From assembly GCA_900318835.1 (NCBI GenBank), contig ONLW01000020.1:1-51281 (forward strand): DNA of 51,281 nucleotides. The letters run 5' to 3'. The notes below the pieces were generated by a model. That model was given only the letters and a program-made list of their open reading frames with translations. It had not been told where the DNA came from and ran no database searches. Below, piece after piece: positions 17,501 through 23,611 of the stretch; position 1 is the first letter of the stretch; every line of letters starts with the position of its first letter. This DNA is from an uncultured Bacteroidales bacterium (GTDB lineage Bacteria > Bacteroidota > Bacteroidia > Bacteroidales > P3). The position numbers were made by a program, and so were the translations under genes.

Positions 17501-18326
17501 CCATCAGGCAGACGAACTTGTCGGTACGACCGGCGTACTGCTCCTTGTGGTCGGCGAGGTACTGCTTGAAAGCGCCCTCGATGAGCGGACGGTAGAAACC
17601 GTCGTCGAACTTCACGTCCTTGAGCTCGGTGGCGAAGGTGGTGTGACGGCAGTGGTCGCTCCAGTAGGTGTCGAGCACACGAATCTCCGTCATCGTTGGG
17701 TCACGGTGCTCCTCGTCGTGGAAGTAGCGCTGGATGTGCTTGAAATCGGCGAAGGTCATGGCGAGCCCCAGGCCGTCATAGAGTTCTTTCAGTTTGGGCT
17801 CGGCCATATCCTTAAAGCCATCAAAAACAATCACGTCGGCGGGCTCGTCGAAGTGGTCCTCGAGGGTGGCGGGCTTGGGCTCGTCGGTAACGCGACTGTC
17901 CACGGGGTTGACGCAGTGCTTGATAATCATATTTCTAGTTTCACTAGACAAACTAGTTTTACTAGTAATCACATAGGTGGTGGCACTCTTGATGATAGGT
18001 TCCTCACTGTCGTTCAGCAGCTTGACACACTGCTCCGCCGAGTCGGCACGCTGGTCGAACTGGCCTGGAAGATACTCCACCGTAAAACAGAAGTCGCCAT
18101 CCTTGTGAGGGAACTCCTCATCATAGATGTCATCTACCGGCGGCTCGCTGAACACCGTCTGCTTGGCCTGCGCAAAAGTGGTGTCGCTGACGTTCTCCAC
18201 GTCGTAGCGGATAAGCACGCGCACCTCCTCGGCATCAATGCCGAGGTACTCACTCATTTCGTTTTTCAACTCCTTGGCCTTTACGGCAAAGGGTGTCTTC
18301 TTCTCAACATAAATTCTTCTTACCAT
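14595..18326 (-). CDS. purL: Phosphoribosylformylglycinamidine synthase
   Basis: Converts FGAR, glutamine and ATP to FGAM, step four of purine synthesis. 1243 residues is the length of the large single-chain form, with the N-terminal PurS-like domain, two AIRS-like halves (DTYWSDHCRHTTF; NETHNHPTEIEPFGGAATC; GGRTGRDGIGGATG) and a C-terminal class I glutaminase with PGTNCEYDSA, the nucleophile in MLGICNGFQ and the SHGEGRFVA histidine/glutamate motif. The gene contains two short repeat arrays: TTTAATGGG units encode PIKPIEPIKPI in the linker before the glutaminase, and a CTAGT-rich palindromic array encodes part of SKTSLSSETRN near residue 120. Both keep the frame and fall in probable loops. 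Followed 14 bases upstream by an acyltransferase gene in the same direction. Confidence 0.97.
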   Translation of the reverse strand: MVRRIYVEKKTPFAVKAKELKNEMSEYLGIDAEEVRVLIRYDVENVSDTTFAQAKQTVFSEPPVDDIYDEEFPHKDGDFCFTVEYLPGQFDQRADSAEQCVKLLNDSEEPIIKSATTYVITSKTSLSSETRNMIIKHCVNPVDSRVTDEPKPATLEDHFDEPADVIVFDGFKDMAEPKLKELYDGLGLAMTFADFKHIQRYFHDEEHRDPTMTEIRVLDTYWSDHCRHTTFATELKDVKFDDGFYRPLIEGAFKQYLADHKEQYAGRTDKFVCLMDIGTLAAKRLKKAGILDDQEPSDEINACSIVVPVVIDGNKEEWLINFKNETHNHPTEIEPFGGAATCLGGCIRDPLSGRTYVYQAMRVTGAADPTKPLNETLAGKLPQRKIVTTAAHGYSSYGNQIGLATGLVNEVYHPNYVAKRMEIGAVIAAAPRRAVKRLTSDPGDIIILLGGRTGRDGIGGATGASKSHTTKSLTTCGAEVQKGNAPTERKIQRLFRREEVSSIIKKCNDFGAGGVSVAIGELADGLQINLDKVPKKYAGLDGTELAISESQERMAVVVDPKDVDLMLKYADEENLEATVVATVTEESRMVINWRGKEIVNLSRRFIDTNGAHQETTVSVTMPTKPIVSEAPASEIKDLWLKTLADLNVCSQKGLVEMFDSSIGARSVFMPYGGKYQLSPTQVMAATLPLLDGHCDLVTFMSYGLDPYLMSWSPFHGAAWNIVNSVAKIAAAGGDASRVRLTFQEYFKKLGNDPYRWGEPFAALLGAYHAQMGLKLPAIGGKDSMSGTFNDIDVPPTLCSFAVGTGDVHHVVSTELKKAGNKLLLLDVKEDQYGMPVYDDVQAQYAALRKAIFDGKVKSSFVVGYGGIIEAVSKMAFGNKLGVRLAAENDLPARHYGNIVVEVETVKGLPFRCKEIGCVIEEPAFYVGNERIDLEEALAAWQGTLESVFPTRSTSPIKPIEPIKPIHFDSIHLCSHKVSKPHVFIPAFPGTNCEYDSARAFNRAGAESEIIVFRNQNGQQIRESVDAYVRAINNSQIVMIPGGFSAGDEPEGSAKFITSVFRNPRIAEAVMEMLNKRDGLMLGICNGFQALVKLGLVPYGEIRPQAEDAPTLTFNTIGRHQSKIAYTRVSSNLSPWLRQAELGGVYAIPISHGEGRFVAPQEWLDRLFKNGQVATQYCNLEGVPTMDEEYNMNGSYLAIEGITSPDGRVFGKMGHSERRTEWSAQNIDFRDDQKIFESGVEYFK
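15433..15464 (+). repeat. TTTAATGGG array within purL
   Basis: Three and a half 9 nt units (ATGGGTTTA, ATGGGTTCA). Read on the minus strand it gives PIKPIEPIKPI in the PurL linker; the same strand of the same unit at 3826-3856 gives GLIGLMGLMG. Confidence 0.85.
17935..17966. repeat. CTAGT palindromic array within purL
   Basis: Four CTAG cores spaced 9 to 11 bases (CTAGTTTCACTAG then ACTAGTTTTACTAGT), each half being a small palindrome. It is AT-rich compared with the rest of purL and preserves the frame. Confidence 0.8.
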
Positions 18327-18340
18327 ATTGTGATATTTTT

Positions 18341-18901
18341 TTATTCCACTTCAATAAAATTTTCCGGCTTTTTGGCCATCTCTTTCTTGTAGAGACGGCG
18401 GATTTTCAAGATGTCGGCATCGGCATCATCGGTGGTCCAAATGGCCTCACCGATATGCACTTCACGCTTCCCGAAATCCAAAAATGCAGGCACAATGGGC
18501 ACTCCAGCCTGATGTGCAATTTCCCAGAACCCACGTTTCCAACGCTTTGTAGGTTTACGGGTACCTTCAGGAGTGATAGCAATGGCCAGCGGCCCTCCCT
18601 TGGCAAACTCACGTACTGCGGTGCCAATCATGTCATTATGACGGTTTCCGCGGTCAATGGCGATGCAACCCAAACGGCGCAGCAATCCACCTAGCGGCCA
18701 GCGGAAAAACTCCTTCTTGATGAAGATCTTACCATTGACACCCAAACTCCACAGATAAGCCGTACCCACCAGATAATCAGCCACTGAGGTATGGGGGGCG
18801 GTAGCAAAAATGCAACGTTCAATTTCAGGTCTCGACCCTTTCTCAGGCAGGACAAACTTCCATCCGCCGAGCTTTACAATAGCTATCCAAATCTTTTTCA
18901 T
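18341..18901 (-). CDS. PlsC-family 1-acyl-glycerol-3-phosphate acyltransferase-like protein
   Basis: 186 residues. The acyltransferase motif I HTSVADYL (His-x4-Asp) and motif III TPEGTRKPTKRWKRG are present, with RLGCIAIDRGNR as motif II. These define the PlsC/LPLAT fold that transfers acyl groups to lysophospholipids at the inner membrane. It is shorter than typical PlsC (about 240) and resembles the small LPLAT proteins often found in Bacteroidota; the exact acceptor is unknown. Transcribed from a TATTTTTG promoter just upstream and runs 14 bases into purL, so purL may be co-transcribed. Confidence 0.85.
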   Translation of the reverse strand: MKKIWIAIVKLGGWKFVLPEKGSRPEIERCIFATAPHTSVADYLVGTAYLWSLGVNGKIFIKKEFFRWPLGGLLRRLGCIAIDRGNRHNDMIGTAVREFAKGGPLAIAITPEGTRKPTKRWKRGFWEIAHQAGVPIVPAFLDFGKREVHIGEAIWTTDDADADILKIRRLYKKEMAKKPENFIEVE

Positions 18902-18909
18902 ATCGGCTG

Positions 18910-18917
18910 CAAAAATA
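18910..18917 (-). promoter_or_regulatory. -7 box of the acyltransferase-purL unit
   Basis: Complement of CAAAAATA gives TATTTTTG on the minus strand, 9 bases before the start codon, matching TAnnTTTG. The leader would be nearly absent, so transcripts may be close to leaderless. Confidence 0.55.
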
Positions 18918-18980
18918 CACTTTTTTTCGCGATTGTAAAAAAGATTTTTTCCACCACCTGTTAAAACGGTGTCAAAGTAC

Positions 18981-19090
18981 CCTACACCTCACCCCAAAGA
19001 CCTGCCATCCACCTATCAACACCCTACCAACTCCTACCGCGGTAGGAGTTGGTAGGGTGTTGGGTAGGAGCTGGTAGGGAGATGGTACTT
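18981..19090. repeat. Palindromic repeat family, copy 2
   Basis: Perfect 22-base arms at 19018-19061, CAACACCCTACCAACTCC... mirrored around a CCGCGG centre, flanked by CACCTATC and GGTAGGGAGATGG blocks. Sits between the acyltransferase promoter and the gpx terminator. Confidence 0.92.
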
Positions 19091-19103
19091 AGTATCAGGC
19101 AAT

Positions 19104-19142
19104 TAAAAAGCCCCCTTTGTACACTTGGGAACACAGGGGACT
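19104..19142 (-). terminator. Terminator of the glutathione peroxidase gene
   Basis: AGCCCCCTTTGT / ACACAGGGGACT stem (10 of 12 paired) with a 10-base loop; on the minus strand it is followed by CTTTTTAATT. Confidence 0.75.
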
Positions 19143-19166
19143 AAAGAATGATTTTCAACAACTTAA

Positions 19167-19721
19167 CTACAATTGCTCTATTATGGCGTTTTCAACGGCC
19201 CGCATTGTAGAGGTTTGAGCATCGAAACGGCCCACCACCTTGCCCTCGCGGTCGATGAGGAACTTGGTGAAGTTCCAAGGAATCTCACCAGGTTTCTTCT
19301 CCTTGAGCCACACATAGAGCGGCGAGGCGTTGGCACCTTTAACGTTGATTTTGGCAAACTGCGGGAAGGAGATATTGTAGTTCTCGGTGCAGTAATTATG
19401 AATGTCATCGTAAGAACCGGGAGCCTGACTACCGAACTGGTTGCAGGGGAAATCGAGGATAGTGAATCCCTGCTCGCGGTAGGTATCATAGATACGTTCG
19501 AGATCCTCATACTGAGGGGTGTAGCCACACTGGGTGGCGGTGTTCACCACCAGCAACACTTGACCCTCGTAGATGGACAGCGACACACTGTCGCCCTGTC
19601 CATCAAGCACCTTGAACTGGTAGATGTTGTCCCTGTTTTCTGTCTTTTCATCGTTCTTGTCGCAGGCGACGAACATCATTGTTGCCGCAAGTGCCAGCAC
19701 AAAAATTCTTATTTGTTTCAT
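19167..19721 (-). CDS. Lipoprotein glutathione peroxidase (thioredoxin-type Gpx)
   Basis: Reduces peroxides with a catalytic cysteine; non-selenium bacterial enzymes of this type usually use thioredoxin rather than glutathione. 184 residues. Catalytic motif NTATQCGYTPQY (Cys65), then ILDFPCNQFGSQAPG with the conserved Gln and a possible resolving Cys, and WNFTKFLIDREGKVVGRF with the conserved Trp-Asn. Unusually it begins with a lipoprotein signal (LALAATMMFVAC, Cys20), so it is anchored in the envelope instead of the cytoplasm. Divergent from the secreted C1 peptidase gene through a shared promoter region. Confidence 0.93.
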   Translation of the reverse strand: MKQIRIFVLALAATMMFVACDKNDEKTENRDNIYQFKVLDGQGDSVSLSIYEGQVLLVVNTATQCGYTPQYEDLERIYDTYREQGFTILDFPCNQFGSQAPGSYDDIHNYCTENYNISFPQFAKINVKGANASPLYVWLKEKKPGEIPWNFTKFLIDREGKVVGRFDAQTSTMRAVENAIIEQL

Positions 19722-19746
19722 GTGTAAGTTTTTTATTTTTCGGCTG

Positions 19747-19794
19747 CAAAAGTACAGATTATTTTCGATACGTCAGAAAAAAAATGTATTTTTG
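19747..19794. promoter_or_regulatory. Divergent promoters of gpx and the C1 peptidase
   Basis: Minus-strand TACTTTTG (complement at 19747-19754) faces gpx, and plus-strand TATTTTTG at 19787-19794 faces the peptidase. The boxes are 32 bases apart, so one bound factor could affect both. Confidence 0.7.
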
Positions 19795-19822
19795 CACCGC
19801 GAAAAAATAAAACATTTATAAT

Positions 19823-21250
19823 ATGAAAGTAAAACTCATTGCATTAGCCATCGCCACCTTGCTCGTTTCGGGCGGCGCAATGGCACAGAAGAAAAAACAG
19901 GCCGAGCCTGAGTACAACGGCGGCATAACCACCGAGATGATGAAGCAGATAAAGCAGAGCTTCGGCGGCTCGGCCAGCGACAAGGCGTTCCGCAACATCC
20001 TCGTCAACAACAGCCCCGCCAAGCTGGCCATGAACTATGAGAATGTCACTAAGTTCGACTCGCACTTCTCGAACCGCGTCATCAGCAAGGCCGTCACCGA
20101 CCAGAAGTCTTCAGGCCGCTGCTGGATGTTCACCGGCATGAACGTGCTGCGCAACCAGGCCATCCGCAAGCACAACCTGCCCGCCGACTTCCAGTTCTCG
20201 CAGGCCTACCTCTTCTTCTATGACCAGCTGGAGAAGAGCAACCTCTTCCTGCAGGCCATGATTGACACCTACAAAAAGCCCATGAACGACCAGGAGGTCG
20301 AGTGGCTCTTCAAGAACCCCATCGGCGACGGCGGCCAGTTCACCGGCGTGGCCAACCTCATCGCCAAGTACGGCCTCGTGCCCAGCGACGTGATGCCCGA
20401 GACCTACAACACCAACAACACCTCCAGCATCAGCAACCTTATCGCCCTCAAGCTCCGCGAGGACGGCCTCCAGCTGCGCGAGATGGCAGCCCAGAAGGGC
20501 ATGACTGCTGCCAAACTGCAGACCAAGAAGACCGAGATGCTCGGCACCATCTACCGCATGCTGGCCCTCACCATGGGCGAGCCCCCCGCCAGCTTCACCT
20601 GGCAGCAGAAGGACGCCAAGGGCGAGATTGTGGAGACCGCAACCTACACCCCGATGGAGTTCTACGAGAAATTCGCCAAGACCGACTTCTCGAAGTACTA
20701 CATGGTGATGAACGACCCCACCCGCGAGTACTACAAGGTGTATGAAATCCAGTACGACCGCCACGTCTACGACGGCCAGAACTGGCGCTACCTCAACCTG
20801 CCCATGGAGGACATCGCCCCCATGTGCATCGCCTCCATCAAGGACAGCACCATGATGTATTTCAGCTGCGACGTGGGAAAATTCCTCAACCGCGACAACG
20901 GCCTGATGGACATGAACAACTACGACTACGAGAGCCTGATGGGCACCACCTTCGGCATGGACAAGAAGCAGCGCGTGGCCACCTTCGCCAGCGGCTCGAG
21001 CCACGCCATGACCCTCTGCGCCGTCGACCTCGACAAAGACGGCAAACCCATCAAGTGGATGGTGGAGAACAGTTGGGGTCCCAACTACGGCTGGCAGGGT
21101 AACCTCATCATGACCAACGACTGGTTCAACGAGTACATGTTCCGCGTGGTCCTCGAGGAGAAATACATCCCCGCCAACATCCGCGCCATGATGGACCAGA
21201 AGCCCATTATGCTCCCCGCATGGGACCCGATGTTCGCCCCTGAAGAATAA
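19823..21250 (+). CDS. Secreted C1B aminopeptidase (PepC/bleomycin hydrolase family)
   Basis: 475 residues. Papain-fold residues are visible: QKSSGRCWMFTG (Cys100), SSHAMTLCAVD (His394) and VENSWGPNYGWQG (Asn416). This is the arrangement of PepC and bleomycin hydrolase, which form homohexamers and remove N-terminal residues. The start MKVKLIALAIATLLVSGGAMAQ is a clear signal peptide, so unlike cytosolic PepC this one acts in the periplasm. Monocistronic, with its own promoter and a strong terminator. Confidence 0.94.
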   Translation: MKVKLIALAIATLLVSGGAMAQKKKQAEPEYNGGITTEMMKQIKQSFGGSASDKAFRNILVNNSPAKLAMNYENVTKFDSHFSNRVISKAVTDQKSSGRCWMFTGMNVLRNQAIRKHNLPADFQFSQAYLFFYDQLEKSNLFLQAMIDTYKKPMNDQEVEWLFKNPIGDGGQFTGVANLIAKYGLVPSDVMPETYNTNNTSSISNLIALKLREDGLQLREMAAQKGMTAAKLQTKKTEMLGTIYRMLALTMGEPPASFTWQQKDAKGEIVETATYTPMEFYEKFAKTDFSKYYMVMNDPTREYYKVYEIQYDRHVYDGQNWRYLNLPMEDIAPMCIASIKDSTMMYFSCDVGKFLNRDNGLMDMNNYDYESLMGTTFGMDKKQRVATFASGSSHAMTLCAVDLDKDGKPIKWMVENSWGPNYGWQGNLIMTNDWFNEYMFRVVLEEKYIPANIRAMMDQKPIMLPAWDPMFAPEE

Positions 21251-21262
21251 TGATTATGACAT

Positions 21263-21300
21263 AAAAAAAGCCCCGCGCCGAATGGTGCGGGGCTTTTTTT
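21263..21300. terminator. Bidirectional terminator
   Basis: AAAAAAAGCCCCGC(G)CC / GG(T)GCGGGGCTTTTTTT stem with GAAT loop. A-run on the left and T-run on the right allow it to serve both the C1 peptidase (plus) and the next gene (minus). Confidence 0.93.
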
Positions 21301-21956
21301 TATTCGTCGCGCTTGGCTTTGAACCAGTCGACGAACTTGGGGAGGTCGTCAAGAGGTTGGAAGCCGCTCTTGAAGGGCTCTGCGGGGACGGGGACAGTCT
21401 CCATGTAGCCGATGAGGGTAGCACAGTCGAACTCGCCCATCAGAGACTCGAGGGTAACATAAACACCCACTTGGAAGTCCTCATCCTGTCGCTGGCCGTC
21501 CTCAACCGCGATGCGGAGGCCCAGCATCTCAGGCTCCTCCTCGCACTCCAGTTGCTGGAAATACATCTTGCGGGTGTCGAAGAGCATCTTGTCGAAGCGC
21601 ACCTTGAGCTCGGTGCCCATGGGCTGCTTGAAGGCGATGAACTCCCACCAGTCGAGGTCGGGGGCGTTGTCGACTAGTTCCACCACATAGCGGAAGAGGT
21701 CGGTGTCGCCCTCGGCGGTGAAGGTGAGGGTGCGGCCGTTGGCGGTGGCATCGCCTATCTCGTAGGTGAGGCCGTCGCAGTATTTCGTCAGCTGGTACTG
21801 CATGGCGTTCTCCAGTTGCTCACGTTCTTTATCCTCCAAGTCGCCCATTGCGACGAGTTCCTCATTGTGGTCTACAAACCACTGCCAAAATTTAGTGGTG
21901 TCGGCTCGGCCGACAACCATATTTTTTTTCTCTACTTTTTCCATATTCTTCAACAA
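21300..21956 (-). CDS. Acidic cytosolic protein of unknown function
   Basis: 218 residues, or 214 if ATG 21944 is used. No signal peptide or membrane segment. It contains FWQWFVDHNEELVAM, LTYEIGDATANGRTLTFTAEG, WWEFIAFKQPMGTELKVRFD and a long acidic tail (VDWFKAKRDE). The last codons run into the bidirectional terminator. It resembles conserved Bacteroidales hypothetical proteins, but I cannot name the family or a function. It lies directly next to the repeat-flanked GxxExxY unit and is transcribed in the same direction. Confidence 0.7.
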   Translation of the reverse strand: MLKNMEKVEKKNMVVGRADTTKFWQWFVDHNEELVAMGDLEDKEREQLENAMQYQLTKYCDGLTYEIGDATANGRTLTFTAEGDTDLFRYVVELVDNAPDLDWWEFIAFKQPMGTELKVRFDKMLFDTRKMYFQQLECEEEPEMLGLRIAVEDGQRQDEDFQVGVYVTLESLMGEFDCATLIGYMETVPVPAEPFKSGFQPLDDLPKFVDWFKAKRDE

Positions 21957-21977
21957 CTATTTTTGTTTTTCTTTTTT

Positions 21978-22036
21978 ACGACAACACAGACAACACAGAC
22001 AACGCAGACAACTGAGAAAACGCAACATGCGTTTTC
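21978..22036 (+). repeat. Left inverted repeat of the GxxExxY unit
   Basis: ACGACAACACAGACAAC and two further AGACAAC units, then hairpin GAAAACGCA-ACA-TGCGTTTTC (22016-22036, perfect 9 bp stem) ending one base before the stop codon of the gene. Confidence 0.88.
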
Positions 22037-22037
22037 C

Positions 22038-22502
22038 TTAACGGACGCTGTGAAATTCTATGTTGTCATCATATCTGTTTCTTAGTTTTTTACCCTCAGA
22101 ATTGACAATCACATCCAATTCTTTATCATAATAATAACGTTCAATTTCTGCATATAACGGAGCAAAATTCACCAGTATGCCCACCATCGGTTTTACCAAA
22201 TGCATGTAATTATATAACTGTGCACGATGTTCTTTGTTGAGAGCAGACACAGACTTTAATTCCGCAATCACAGTTTCTTTACAAAAGAAATCAAGATAAG
22301 ATATCGATTCCATCTGTTTGCCACGATAAACCGGATGGATGGCCGTCTCCCGTTCAAAAGGTATCTTTTGCAAAGACAGTTCCATAGCGAACCCCTCCTG
22401 ATATATTTTTTCATTCAGGCCAGGACCGAGTTCTTTCTTCACATTGTAAATGGCGCCCATCACGTCATAACACTCATCTTTATATTTCGCAATATTCACC
22501 AT
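22038..22502 (-). CDS. GxxExxY protein (PDDEXK_3 family)
   Basis: 154 residues. The family name motif is present as G28-L-N-E31-K-I-Y34 within KKELGPGLNEKIYQEGF. A nuclease-like core follows: SISYLDFFCKETVIAELKSV holds the Asp and the Glu-x-Lys of a PD-(D/E)XK fold, then HRAQLYNYMHLV with the QLxxY motif, and VGILVNFA. Family members are small, found widely in Bacteroidota and often next to repeats; no activity has been firmly assigned as far as I know. AT-richer than its neighbours. Both ends of the gene abut hairpins, leaving about 16 bases between the start codon and the right hairpin. Confidence 0.88.
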   Translation of the reverse strand: MVNIAKYKDECYDVMGAIYNVKKELGPGLNEKIYQEGFAMELSLQKIPFERETAIHPVYRGKQMESISYLDFFCKETVIAELKSVSALNKEHRAQLYNYMHLVKPMVGILVNFAPLYAEIERYYYDKELDVIVNSEGKKLRNRYDDNIEFHSVR

Positions 22503-22518
22503 TTAATCCCCTTTTTTC

Positions 22519-22570
22519 ACGAAACGCCATGTTGGCGTTTCGTCGTTGTCTGCGTTGTCTTTGTTGTCGT
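22519..22570 (-). repeat. Right inverted repeat of the GxxExxY unit
   Basis: On the minus strand it reads ACGACAACAAAGACAAC, GCAGACAACG, then hairpin ACGAAACGCCA-ACA-TGGCGTTTCGT (22519-22543, perfect 11 bp stem). It differs from the left hairpin by paired changes while keeping the ACA loop. Confidence 0.88.
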
Positions 22571-22590
22571 TTTATAAAGAACCGTTGTCG

Positions 22591-23556
22591 TTAGATTATT
22601 ATCGCTTCGGGGTCGAGGGCGACACCGAATTTCTGTTTCACATCTTGTTGTATGGCGGCGGCGAGGGCTCGGACTTCGTCGCCGGAGCAGCCGTCAGCAT
22701 TGTATAGGACAAGTGCGTTCTTGGGCCATACCCCTGTCCTACCCTGCGTGCGACCTTTCCAGCCGACCTTATCAATCAGCCAACCGGCACTCAGTTTGTA
22801 TCCGCCGTCTGTGCCGTGTGCCTCGGGCATATCGGGATAATCTGCCCTGATTCTATGGTATGTATCCTCGTCGACCACGGGGTTTTTGAAGAAGCTGCCG
22901 GCAGAGCCATGTTCCTCGGGTCGTGGAAGCTTGCTCCAGCGCACTTCCATGATGGCCTCGCGGAGCTGCTGGGCGGTGTTGTGAGGCAGCCCTTCGAGGG
23001 CTTTGTAGCTGAGGTTGGGGACAAATTCCTTGCTCAAGCGGTAGGTGACCCGGAGAATAAGGTAGCGTCCTGGATCGTGCTTAAAGATGGAGTCGCGGTA
23101 GGCAAACCGGCAGTCGGCATTACTGAAGTCACAATGGCGACGTTCCAGAATGTCGTATGCCTCGACGCGCTCGATAAAATCTTTCGCCTCCGCACCGTAA
23201 GCACCCACGTTCTGTACCGCAGAAGCACCTACTGTGCCGGGGATGGACGAGAGATTCTCGAGGCCGTAAAGTCCGTGGTCGAGAGTCCACTGCACCAAAT
23301 CATCCATTATCATTCCACCCCAGGCGGTGACAAGGTGAGAGGTGAAAGATGAAAGGTGAAAGGTATTAGACAGCGTGATGACGGTGCCCTCGTAATCCTT
23401 GGTAAACACCATGTTGCTGCCCGCACCAATCACTAGCAACTCGCCTTCCAGCGGCGGCACCTCATCGCCCGGCTCCATGACTATCAGCCTTCGAGCTTTC
23501 ACATCAATGCCGAAGGTATTGTAGCTTTTCAGTGATATGTTTTCAAAAACTTTCAA
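22591..23556 (-). CDS. murB: UDP-N-acetylenolpyruvoylglucosamine reductase MurB
   Basis: NADPH- and FAD-dependent enzyme that makes UDP-MurNAc for peptidoglycan. 321 residues, type I. Visible: SYNTFGIDV near the start, VIGAGSNMVFTKD, ENLSSIPGTVGASAVQNVGAYG for FAD binding, YRDSIFK, GSAGSFFKNP with the catalytic serine, and KLSAGWLIDKVGWKG. Start is TTG 23556: an in-frame stop lies two codons upstream and no ATG precedes the NTFG motif. The start sits in a TTTTCAATT repeat, and residues 85-97 (NTFHLSSFTSHLV) are encoded by a TTTCACC array in place of the strands usually found there. Downstream of the MATE gene in the same direction. Confidence 0.94.
   Translation of the reverse strand: MKVFENISLKSYNTFGIDVKARRLIVMEPGDEVPPLEGELLVIGAGSNMVFTKDYEGTVITLSNTFHLSSFTSHLVTAWGGMIMDDLVQWTLDHGLYGLENLSSIPGTVGASAVQNVGAYGAEAKDFIERVEAYDILERRHCDFSNADCRFAYRDSIFKHDPGRYLILRVTYRLSKEFVPNLSYKALEGLPHNTAQQLREAIMEVRWSKLPRPEEHGSAGSFFKNPVVDEDTYHRIRADYPDMPEAHGTDGGYKLSAGWLIDKVGWKGRTQGRTGVWPKNALVLYNADGCSGDEVRALAAAIQQDVKQKFGVALDPEAIII
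23332..23364 (-). repeat. TTTCACC array inside murB
   Basis: Plus strand shows AAGGTGAGAGGTGAAAGATG and AAAGGTGAAAGG units; on the coding strand they encode TFHLSSFTSHL between the FAD-binding loop and the SIPG motif. Confidence 0.85.
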
Positions 23557-23611
23557 TTCTCAATGGGTACGCAGACGTCTCGCCTGCTTTATTTTTCAAT
23601 TTTCAATTTCC
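23551..23611 (-). repeat. TTTTCAATT units spanning the murB start and MATE stop
   Basis: Units at 23551-23563 and 23590-23611. The first contains the TTG start codon of murB, the second contains the TGA stop codon of the MATE gene, so the whole spacer between the two genes is repeat-derived. Confidence 0.75.

Larger units (their letters stand above)
21978..22570 (-). mobile_element. Putative repeat-bounded GxxExxY cassette
   Basis: A single gene (22038-22502) is enclosed by inverted repeats of about 55 bases. Each consists of ACGACAAC(A/C)(A/C)AGACAAC-type units followed on the inner side by a hairpin with loop ACA (in the outward-in reading). Left repeat 21978-22036, right repeat 22519-22570 on the opposite strand. 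No transposase and no clear target-site duplication were seen. Calling it mobile is inference from the structure. Confidence 0.5.

Noticed and set aside
15384-18392. Very long plus-strand frame opposite purL
   Set aside because: Same antisense effect; purL motifs on the minus strand are unambiguous.
21978-22036. ACAAC-type units as a CRISPR array
   Set aside because: Units are contiguous short direct repeats without spacers of constant length, and no cas genes are nearby.
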